This document shows positions 25,926 through 32,385 of a stretch of DNA of 32,385 nt, piece after piece. The position numbers and the translations under genes are program-made. Source of the stretch: Clostridiales bacterium (GTDB taxonomy: Bacteria > Bacillota_A > Clostridia > Christensenellales > Aristaeellaceae); contig JAIKWN010000032.1 of assembly GCA_024684665.1 (NCBI GenBank), positions 1-32,385 of the forward strand. The letters are read 5' to 3'. Under the pieces are notes generated by a model. That model had not been told where the DNA came from. It worked only from the letters and a program-made list of their open reading frames with translations, and searched no databases. The number at the start of each line of letters is the position of its first letter. Within the stretch, counting starts at the first letter, position 1.

Positions 25926-26138
25926 TCAGTCCTGTGATTCTGTCGGCCCTTCCATTCCCGGAACCGCGAATGGCGCCGTCGTCATGCGCTTCCCATCCTG
26001 GGATACGCAGAGGACGCGCAGCACGGTTTCCCCGCGCTGCCGCGGCGCCGACGTCAGCCTCACCTCCGGCTCCACTCCACGGGAGCGCAACTCATCAAGC
26101 GCTTCCTGCAGCGGCATGCCGATGAGTGTCAGGTTCAT
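25926..26138 (-). CDS. Small conserved-looking protein coupled to frr, PASTA-like
   Basis: 70 residues. The ATG overlaps the frr stop codon as ATGA, and the gene ends against a terminator, which supports it as a real gene. The first half, LTLIGMPLQEALDELRSRGV then EPEVRLT, has the GM(S/P)LxEAxxxLxxxG pattern of PASTA domains; the second half (ETVLRVLCVSQDGKRMTTAPFAV) looks like two beta strands. No signal peptide or membrane helix, so it would be cytoplasmic, unlike typical PASTA proteins. Function unknown; the PASTA likeness is inference from pattern only. Confidence 0.75.
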   Translation of the reverse strand: MNLTLIGMPLQEALDELRSRGVEPEVRLTSAPRQRGETVLRVLCVSQDGKRMTTAPFAVPGMEGPTESQD

Positions 26139-26701
26139 CGGACTTCCATGATCTCCTTTTCCTTCTCGTCGCAGATCTTGTCGACTTCCTTGATGGCAGC
26201 ATCGGTCAGCTTCTGGATTGCATCTTCCGTCTTCTTCTGGTCATCCTCGGTGATCTCGCTGTTCTTTTTCATCTTCTTGATCTGCTCGTTCGCCTCCCGG
26301 CGCAGCGTACGGATGGTCGTCTTATACTGCTCGCCCGTCTTGCGCACGAGTTTGGTCAGATCTTTGCGGCGCTCCTCCGTCAGTTCTGGCAGAACGAGGC
26401 GGATGATCTTCCCGTCGGTGGAAGGATTGAGACCCAGGTCGCTGGCCTGGATAGCGCGGCAGATTTCCTTGACAGCCTTCACGTCATAGGGAATGATCTG
26501 CAGCACGCGGGGTTCCGGCGCGGAAATGTTCGCCGCCGCCTTGAGGGGCGTCATTGAGCCGTAATAATCGAAGGAAATCCTGTCGAGCAGCTGCGGATTC
26601 GCGCGGCCCGCCCGGATGGCCAGCAGATCCTTTTTCAGCGTTTCCTGCGCCTTCTGCATCTCAGCCTTGGTACGATCCTGTACTTCCTGCGTAACCAGCA
26701 T
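26135..26701 (-). CDS. frr: Ribosome recycling factor
   Basis: 188 residues, the usual size. It includes LKKDLLAIRAGRANPQLLDRI (written here in two halves: LKKDLLAIRAGRA and NPQLLDRI), YYGSMTPLKAAANISAPEPR, IQASDLGLNPSTDGKIIRL and LPELTEERRKDLTKLVRK. With EF-G it splits the post-termination ribosome. The ATG at 26699-26701 follows GGAGG by eight bases; the frame is open eight codons upstream, but without a ribosome site. The usual neighbours pyrH, tsf and rpsB are absent: the gene starts its transcript here with its own promoter. Confidence 0.98.
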   Translation of the reverse strand: MLVTQEVQDRTKAEMQKAQETLKKDLLAIRAGRANPQLLDRISFDYYGSMTPLKAAANISAPEPRVLQIIPYDVKAVKEICRAIQASDLGLNPSTDGKIIRLVLPELTEERRKDLTKLVRKTGEQYKTTIRTLRREANEQIKKMKKNSEITEDDQKKTEDAIQKLTDAAIKEVDKICDEKEKEIMEVR

Positions 26702-26738
26702 GGGACAAACCTCCTCCAAAATCATTTCTTTTGCGTGT

Positions 26739-26767
26739 ATTGTATCCTACAGTAAGGGAATTGGCAA
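26739..26767 (-). promoter_or_regulatory. Promoter of frr
   Basis: Minus strand TTGCCA (26762-26767), 17-base spacer, TACAAT (26739-26744), 38 bases before the start codon. Five of six bases match at each box. It is the only strong promoter seen for the frr-to-polC cluster. Confidence 0.78.
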
Positions 26768-26815
26768 GCGCTTTTTTTGTTCTCCTTTTCCGCTCTCGAC
26801 AAATGCAAGAACCAC

Positions 26816-26844
26816 TTGAAACTCCTTCCAGATTGTGGTACAAC
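26816..26844 (+). promoter_or_regulatory. Promoter of the metal-transporter leader
   Basis: TTGAAA (26816-26821), 17-base spacer, TACAAC (26839-26844). Predicted transcription start is near 26851, exactly where the riboswitch aptamer begins. Confidence 0.68.
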
Positions 26845-26850
26845 AGAACC

Positions 26851-26920
26851 AGCTGAACAGGCCGGATTCTGTAATCCGGAGCCGGGCCCAATCGGGCAGC
26901 GGAATGCCGCGGGACAGAGA
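26851..26920 (+). promoter_or_regulatory. NiCo (czcD) riboswitch aptamer
   Basis: The leader shows the conserved blocks of the NiCo riboswitch in order: CTGAACAGGC, stem CCGGATT/AATCCGG (26862-26868 and 26873-26879), AGCCGGGC, stem GCCC/GGGC (26886-26889 and 26894-26897), GGGCAGC, stem GCGG/CCGC (26899-26902 and 26907-26910), and GGGACAG (26911-26917), whose CAG can pair with the opening CTG. It precedes a CDF transporter, the usual partner. The class binds Ni2+ and Co2+ and has been reported to respond to Fe2+. The assignment comes from motif recall, not a covariance search. The outer stem looks short. Confidence 0.75.
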
Positions 26921-26951
26921 TTCTTCCGTCCCGCGGATTTAGTTTTTCCGG
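26907..26951 (+). terminator. Riboswitch expression platform: conditional terminator
   Basis: CCGCGGGAC (26907-26915) / GTCCCGCGG (26928-26936), a perfect 9-bp stem with a 12-base loop, followed by ATTTAGTTTTT. Its 5' arm uses the same bases as the last aptamer stem and the GGGACAG block, so aptamer folding and terminator folding exclude each other: metal should switch the gene on. Confidence 0.78.
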
Positions 26952-26972
26952 GCCGGAGCTTTGGAGGACATC

Positions 26973-27878
26973 ATGTCTGCAATGGATATTCGTCACGTTC
27001 CTGCGGGAGATTATGAGCAGGCCGTGCGCCGCGTCTCCTCGCAGGGCATCGCCGCCAATGCCGTGCTTACCGTTTTCAAATTTGCGGCCGGCATCCTGGG
27101 GCATTCCGCTGCCATGCTGAGCGACGCGGTGCACTCCGCTTCCGACATCGCAGGCGGCCTTATCGTGATCATCGGTGTGGCTTTTTCGGAGCGGCAGGCC
27201 GACGAGGATCATCCTTATGGGCACGAGCGGCTAGAAAGCATCGCTTCTCTGCTGCTCTCCGCCCTTCTTCTGATCGCCGCCTTCTCCATGGGCAAAGGCG
27301 CTGCAGAATCCATCCTTTCAGGCGGCTATCGTGAAGCGGCCGCCCCGGGGCGCATTGCCCTCATTGCCGCGGTCATTTCCATCCTCGTAAAAGAGGCACT
27401 CTTCCGGATCACGTTGCGCGAAGCTGACAGGCTGGGCTCCGGCGCCCTCCGCGCGGAAGCGATGCATCACCGCTCCGACGCGCTGTCCTCTGTCGGCGCG
27501 CTCTTCGGCGTCGCAGGCGCCCGCCTGGGTATCACCATCCTGGAGCCCGCAGCTGCGCTCATCATCTGTCTGTTCATCCTGAAAGCAGCCTTTGAAATCT
27601 TCCGCGAAGCGACGGACCGCATGGTGGACCGCAGCGCCGGGGCCGCCATGGAGCAAAAACTCCGCGCGGAAATCGAGACTTTTCCTCAGGTCAGGCGGAT
27701 CGACCTTCTGCGCACCCGGGCTTTCGGCCGCCGGATTTATGTAGATCTGGAACTGGCTATGGACGGAAATGCCACGCTCACCGAAACCCACCATGTCGCG
27801 GAAACAGTGCACGACCGGCTGGAGTCCCGCTTCCCGGAGATCAAGCATGTGATGATTCACGTAAATCCAGCAGATTAA
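26973..27878 (+). CDS. Cation diffusion facilitator (CDF) metal efflux transporter
   Basis: 301 residues with six predicted membrane helices and a C-terminal cytoplasmic CDF domain (about 215-295: FPQVRRIDLLRTRAFGRRIY, ending HVMIHVNPAD). Transport-site residues are HxxxD in helix 2 (H54 and D58 in SDAVHSASDIAG) and HxxxD in helix 5 (H165 and D169 in HHRSDALSS), the quartet typical of zinc/cobalt/iron-type members; GHERLES is conserved. The ATG at 26973 follows GGAGG by five bases; a TTG four codons upstream overlaps the ribosome site. Proton-driven metal export, induced by the upstream metal riboswitch. Confidence 0.93.
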   Translation: MSAMDIRHVPAGDYEQAVRRVSSQGIAANAVLTVFKFAAGILGHSAAMLSDAVHSASDIAGGLIVIIGVAFSERQADEDHPYGHERLESIASLLLSALLLIAAFSMGKGAAESILSGGYREAAAPGRIALIAAVISILVKEALFRITLREADRLGSGALRAEAMHHRSDALSSVGALFGVAGARLGITILEPAAALIICLFILKAAFEIFREATDRMVDRSAGAAMEQKLRAEIETFPQVRRIDLLRTRAFGRRIYVDLELAMDGNATLTETHHVAETVHDRLESRFPEIKHVMIHVNPAD

Positions 27879-27946
27879 AGCAAATTGCCCCGGCACTCGT
27901 TCCCAGCGTGTGAAAAAGTGCCTGAAAAAACTGGCAGCCAATAAAG

Positions 27947-27985
27947 CGGCGCCGCCCTCCCGGGCAGCGCCGTTCTCCTTTGTTA
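27947..27985. terminator. Bidirectional terminator between the CDF and VWA genes
   Basis: Stem CGGCGC-C-GCCC (27947-27957) / GGGC-A-GCGCCG (27962-27972) with one mismatch and a 4-base loop. Plus strand continues TTCTCCTTTGTT; minus strand continues CTTTATT. It serves the two convergent genes. Confidence 0.7.
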
Positions 27986-28018
27986 TGTCATCTTCAGATG
28001 AACTGTGAAATACCAGTC

Positions 28019-29908
28019 TTATTTCATACTTTCCGCCCGTTCCAGCAGCGTCAGCAGATACACAAACTCTTCTTTGTAGGGGTCACCGGTTACGCTTCCG
28101 CTGTCCCTCGCCAGAGCAAGGGCGCTTTCAAAGGTCGCATCGCCCTTATTCCCGCTGTCCCGTAAAAGCATCCCGGCCTCTGCGACAGCCGCGGCGAACT
28201 TCATATTATCGGAAAGCGCTTCTTCCGGCTCACCGGCCAGCGGATATGTCCAGAGTTCGCTTGCGTCGTTTCCCGGGCGCTTTGCCCGGACGGACAGGGT
28301 CAGCCATTCTTTGCTGTTCCCCTCCGACGTTGCCTTTGCGTATTTGCTTTCCGCCACGCCGAAGTCGAACCCGCTACCCACCGGGACAATCTCGTAGAGC
28401 GCTGTCACCCGGTGTCCGCTCCCAAGTTCTCCGCCATCCTTGGAATCGTCCGCAAAATCCGCGGCTGCCATTACACGGTCTTCATAACCGATGAGGCGAT
28501 AGCCTGCAATTTTTGCCGGATTAAAATCCAGCTGCAGCTTGACGTCCCTTGCTACCTCGATGAAGGTGCCCCCAGCCTCGCTCACAAGGGCCCGCCTGGC
28601 CTCGAAAATGGAATCCAGGTAGTAGTAATTTCCGTCGCCGTAATCCGCAAGCGCTTCCAGCTTATTGTCCTTGTAATTGCCGTAGCCCACACCTAGCATG
28701 GTGAGTTTCACGCCATTTTCCTTCTTCTCCATCACGAGCCGCGCGAGGTCCCCCTCGCTGGTCATTCCCACATTGAAATCTCCGTCCGTGGCCATGAGGA
28801 TGCGGTTCACAGAGCCTTTTGCAGCATACTTTTCCGCTATGGCGTAGGCTGTCTGAATGCCCGCAGCGCTGTTGGTGGAGCCGCCGGCCTCGAGATTCGA
28901 AACCGCCTCCATAATGCGCACCTTGTCCGCGGCAGGAACCCCCTCCAAAACCACCTCGTCCCGTGAGGCATAGGTCACGATGGAGACGGTATCCGTGGGC
29001 TGCAGTTCTTCGAGAAGGAGCATGAAAGCGCGCTTCACGAGGTCCAGCCGGTCTACCCCGAACATGGAGCCGGATACGTCAATCAGGAAGACGAAGTTAT
29101 GTCTCGGTCTCTCTTCTTCCGGGACGGCTACCGCCTGAAGCCCGACCTGCAAGAGCAGTGTTTCCTCCCTCCAGGGGCACTTTGCCAGTTCCATTGTCAC
29201 ACCGAACGGATCGTTCCCTTCCGGGCCTTTGTAATTATAGGAAAAATAATTCAGCATCTCCTCGATCCGCACCGCGTCTCTTGGGACAGGTTTCCCCGCG
29301 AGGATCAGCGCCCGAAGCTGCGCATAGCTTGCCGTGTCCACATCCGCCGCAAAGGTGGAAAGCGGCGCCGTGGATACGCTCTCGAATCCGTTCTCTCGGA
29401 TGGTCGTATACTCGTTGGTGTTCCATGTTTCGTAACCAAAACCTGCTGTTCCGGCAGACATGCTCAGAGATTTCGGCATTCCCGTCGCCATCGGCATCGC
29501 GTTTCTCGCCATAAGCGGGGCAGCGTAGCTGTCAATTACGGCACCGGATTCATAAACCTCTTCTGTTTCAGCAAACCAGTCGAACAGCGAACCGCTTTCC
29601 TTTTTTTCTGCGGCCGGTCTCGCCTCATCGGAGAACAGGCGTTCCCACGTTTTCGCATCCGTCATTCCCGTCTCCAGAAGATTGTTCCGCGCCTGGAAAC
29701 TCATCAGCGCCGATTCCGTCTCCGTATCAAATACCTCGTCCGGCGTTCCGTCGAAATAGCGGAGCTCCGCAAGGCGTGTCTCAAGAGAAAGCACATCCTC
29801 TCCCGTATCGCCCTTTTTCAGGATGCGGGTTTCTGCCGCCGAGGTAACGGCAAGCGCCATGAACAGCGCCAGCACAGCGGCAAGGGCAGCGATTCGATTC
29901 TTTTTCAT
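28019..29908 (-). CDS. Secreted peptidoglycan-binding and von Willebrand A domain protein (YfbK-like)
   Basis: 629 residues. Signal peptide 1-25 (ending TSAAE), then a PG_binding_1 domain (about 28-92: LKKGDTGEDVLSLETRLAEL, SFQARNNLLETGMTDAKTW), a spacer, the YfbK-type N-terminal segment (ADVDTASYAQLRALILAGK, RIEEMLNYFSYNY), a VWA domain with a complete MIDAS (D277, S279, S281 in DVSGSM; T345 in GGSTNS; D375 in ATDGDFNVG), and a DUF3520-like C-terminus (LSDNMKFAAAVAEAGMLLRDS). Metal-dependent adhesion at the wall surface is likely; the partner is unknown. The ATG at 29906-29908 follows AGGAGG by seven bases. Confidence 0.92.
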   Translation of the reverse strand: MKKNRIAALAAVLALFMALAVTSAAETRILKKGDTGEDVLSLETRLAELRYFDGTPDEVFDTETESALMSFQARNNLLETGMTDAKTWERLFSDEARPAAEKKESGSLFDWFAETEEVYESGAVIDSYAAPLMARNAMPMATGMPKSLSMSAGTAGFGYETWNTNEYTTIRENGFESVSTAPLSTFAADVDTASYAQLRALILAGKPVPRDAVRIEEMLNYFSYNYKGPEGNDPFGVTMELAKCPWREETLLLQVGLQAVAVPEEERPRHNFVFLIDVSGSMFGVDRLDLVKRAFMLLLEELQPTDTVSIVTYASRDEVVLEGVPAADKVRIMEAVSNLEAGGSTNSAAGIQTAYAIAEKYAAKGSVNRILMATDGDFNVGMTSEGDLARLVMEKKENGVKLTMLGVGYGNYKDNKLEALADYGDGNYYYLDSIFEARRALVSEAGGTFIEVARDVKLQLDFNPAKIAGYRLIGYEDRVMAAADFADDSKDGGELGSGHRVTALYEIVPVGSGFDFGVAESKYAKATSEGNSKEWLTLSVRAKRPGNDASELWTYPLAGEPEEALSDNMKFAAAVAEAGMLLRDSGNKGDATFESALALARDSGSVTGDPYKEEFVYLLTLLERAESMK

Positions 29909-29956
29909 TCTCGTTCCTCCTGCGGTCGGTTTGGTTCGCGTTTCACCCATAAGACG

Positions 29957-29988
29957 AAAAAAGGCGCAGGTTTATCCCGCACCCTTTT
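29957..29988 (-). terminator. Intrinsic terminator between the LRR and VWA genes
   Basis: Minus strand AAAAGGGTGCGGG / CCTGCGCCTTTTT, 13 pairs including three wobbles, 5-base loop, ending in six T. Plus-strand arms are 29958-29970 and 29976-29988. Confidence 0.78.
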
Positions 29989-30028
29989 ATAAGTTTTGCG
30001 TTCCGCATCCAACCACGCAGGAGGGATT

Positions 30029-30727
30029 TCACTCTTCGAAAGGCTTTGTCTGGTATCCCCGCGCAGCGCAGAACTTTTCAGCTTCCGATCCGGGGACAAT
30101 AGTAAAGACCGCCCTGCAGTCCCCAGGAAAAGCGCTGTCGGCAATCCCCTGTATGCTTGCGGGGATCGAGATTTCAGCGAGCTGCGGGCACATGGCGAAC
30201 GCCTGTGCGCCGATGCTCCGGGGGCCTTCCCGGATGACAACCTCCCGAAGGCTAAGACAGCCCGCAAACGCCGCGGCCGGGATCGACGGGAACTGAGAAC
30301 CGATCGTGACCTTCCGGAGGGTCCTGCATCCGGAGAAGGCGCCCATCTCCATACCGGAAACGACCTTTCCTCCCAGCAGAACAGGGAGCAGGACGCTTTC
30401 CTCTTCTCCGCGGTATTTGACGATGTTGACCCCGAACTTTCCGTCGCGGTATTCATACGCGTCCGTCTTTTCGCCCGGACTGTCTTTCGGGGTAATCCCG
30501 GGAATCGAAATCGAATGAAACGCGTTCCGGATCCTCGCGCCGAGGAAAGGCCACTGGCGCGACGGCATCAGGAGCAGCCCGGCGGAAAGCAATACCGCAC
30601 CGATGATCCCGATCCTGCCCCTGGCAAATTCGGCGATCAGCGTTATCAGCCCCATAAGGAACAGAACGCAGGCGACCGGCACGATGAAACCATCTGTCGC
30701 AACGGCGAACCGCAGCCAATCGATCAT
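30029..30727 (-). CDS. Membrane-anchored BspA-type leucine-rich-repeat protein
   Basis: 232 residues. Two N-terminal membrane helices (about 12-32 and 37-54) precede a short linker and, from about 120 to 215, LRR_5/BspA repeats (GAFSGCRTLRKVTIGSQFPS, AAFAGCLSLREVVIREGP, QAFAMCPQLAEISIPASIQG, SAFPGDCRAVFTIVPGS). Such repeats bind proteins or matrix at cell surfaces; here the fold is tethered by two helices and both ends could lie on the same side. The ATG at 30725-30727 follows AGAGGT. It starts 25 bases after the tuf terminator and has no separate visible promoter. Confidence 0.85.
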   Translation of the reverse strand: MIDWLRFAVATDGFIVPVACVLFLMGLITLIAEFARGRIGIIGAVLLSAGLLLMPSRQWPFLGARIRNAFHSISIPGITPKDSPGEKTDAYEYRDGKFGVNIVKYRGEEESVLLPVLLGGKVVSGMEMGAFSGCRTLRKVTIGSQFPSIPAAAFAGCLSLREVVIREGPRSIGAQAFAMCPQLAEISIPASIQGIADSAFPGDCRAVFTIVPGSEAEKFCAARGYQTKPFEE

Positions 30728-30752
30728 CTTTGTACCTCTGGCTTCCTGTTAC

Positions 30753-30782
30753 GAAAAGGAGCCTCCGATTGCTCGGAGGCTC
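30753..30782 (-). terminator. Intrinsic terminator of tuf
   Basis: Minus strand GAGCCTCCGA-GCAA-TCGGAGGCTC, a perfect 10-bp stem (plus-strand arms 30759-30768 and 30773-30782), followed by CTTTTCG, 19 bases beyond the tuf stop. Confidence 0.85.
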
Positions 30783-30801
30783 TTCGAACGCATCAAATGG
30801 A

Positions 30802-32016
<1,215 letters not shown>

Positions 32017-32087
32017 GGGAATCAACCTCCTCGATCATTTTCGGCTGACAGGTTTTGTGCGGCCCGCCGAATTGTCGGTGGTCGCCG

Positions 32088-32161
32088 TGGAGCAGGTGAT
32101 GGGAATCGAACCCACGCGGTCAGCTTGGGAAGCTGAAGTTCTGCCATTAAACTACACCTGC
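32088..32161 (-). tRNA. tRNA-Gly(CCC)
   Basis: Minus strand, 74 bases including an encoded CCA. Acceptor stem GCAGGTG/CACCTGC is perfect; D-arm with TTTAATGGC; anticodon stem TCAGC/GCTGA with loop TTCCCAA (anticodon CCC, reading GGG); T-arm GTGGGTTCGATTCCCAT; discriminator T. It lies 71 bases before tuf. Confidence 0.96.
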
Positions 32162-32189
32162 GGGTGCTGTCAACCGTTGAATCTTCCCT

Positions 32190-32218
32190 ATCATATCGAA
32201 TTTTAACGGAATTGTCAA
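32190..32218 (-). promoter_or_regulatory. Strong promoter of tRNA-Gly and tuf
   Basis: Minus strand TTGACA (32213-32218), 17-base spacer, TATGAT (32190-32195): full -35 match and 5/6 at the -10 box, 28 bases before the tRNA 5' end. Confidence 0.85.
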
Positions 32219-32285
32219 TATCCCATCGGAAGCTTTTTTCCTGCAGTGAAGTGCAAAGGTAACTTCCAGACCGGGCGGGTTGAAA

Positions 32286-32331
32286 TGGAAATTAGTCGTA
32301 CAGGAAGATCCAGTTGGAAATAAGTTGTACA
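32286..32331. repeat. 17-bp direct repeat pair near the right edge
   Basis: TGGAAATTAGTCGTACA (32286-32302) and TGGAAATAAGTTGTACA (32315-32331) match at 15 of 17 positions, with starts 29 bases apart, upstream of a possible plus-strand gene start. Iterated near-terminal repeats like these occur at ends of IS21-family insertion sequences. Confidence 0.65.
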
Positions 32332-32372
32332 CTTTAGAAAACATGCAGTATATGCAGAAAGGGTGTGCACTT

Positions 32373-32385
32373 ATGACAGCCAACG
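32373..32385 (+). CDS. Possible start of a plus-strand gene cut by the window end
   Basis: ATGACAGCCAACG follows AAAGGGTG at a suitable distance and lies 41 bases beyond the direct repeats. Only four codons (M-T-A-N) are present, so neither reality nor product can be judged; a transposase would fit the repeats. Confidence 0.25.

Noticed and set aside
32147..32383. 78-codon frame on the minus strand at the right edge
   Set aside because: Overlaps the tRNA promoter and the direct repeats; no ribosome site or recognisable sequence.

Overview
The window reads as chromosomal DNA of a fairly GC-rich, low-oxygen-type Firmicute (Clostridia-like). The Gram-positive replicative polymerase PolC is present, groES-groEL sits behind a perfect CIRCE operator, strong Shine-Dalgarno sequences (GGAGG) precede nearly every gene, TTG/GTG starts occur, and the MEP isoprenoid genes lie in the Clostridia-style order frr, uppS, cdsA, dxr, rseP, ispG, polC. 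No species can be named from the sequence alone. Apart from possible insertion-sequence end repeats at the right edge, there is no sign of a prophage, CRISPR array or plasmid region.

Layout. 1-3.6 kb: the start of a polar amino-acid binding protein (cut by the left edge), an AEC-family permease, and the CIRCE-controlled groES-groEL operon. 3.7-9.0 kb: a five-gene minus-strand operon with one membrane-anchored HlyD/MacA-like adaptor, a MacB-type ATPase, a MacB-type permease, and two more paralogous adaptors that carry signal peptides but no membrane anchor. 9.3-14.3 kb: two complete OmpR-type two-component systems, one divergent from the exporter and one converging on it, plus a secreted Gly/Gln/Arg-rich protein with three helical repeats. 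These three units look like one envelope-stress or export locus. 14.5-16.6 kb: a CNNM/CBS-domain membrane protein of the HlyC/CorC family and a HAD phosphatase. 16.6-26.8 kb: polC, ispG, rseP, dxr, cdsA, uppS, a 70-codon gene and frr, all on the minus strand, with an intrinsic terminator between the 70-codon gene and uppS. 26.8-27.9 kb: a cation diffusion facilitator whose leader matches the NiCo (czcD) riboswitch with a terminator-type expression platform. 28.0-32.2 kb: a secreted peptidoglycan-binding/VWA protein, a membrane-anchored BspA-type leucine-rich-repeat protein, tuf and tRNA-Gly(CCC), all on the minus strand. 32.2-32.4 kb: a 17-bp direct repeat pair and the first codons of a possible plus-strand gene.

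How the parts work together. The uppS-polC cluster joins lipid-carrier, phospholipid and isoprenoid-precursor synthesis to membrane proteolysis and DNA replication. The exporter, the two sensor-regulator pairs and the secreted repeat protein form the least ordinary part of the window. Three adaptors on one MacB-like pump, two of them apparently released outside the membrane, is an unusual composition. The metal-sensing leader in front of the CDF transporter is the clearest regulatory find.
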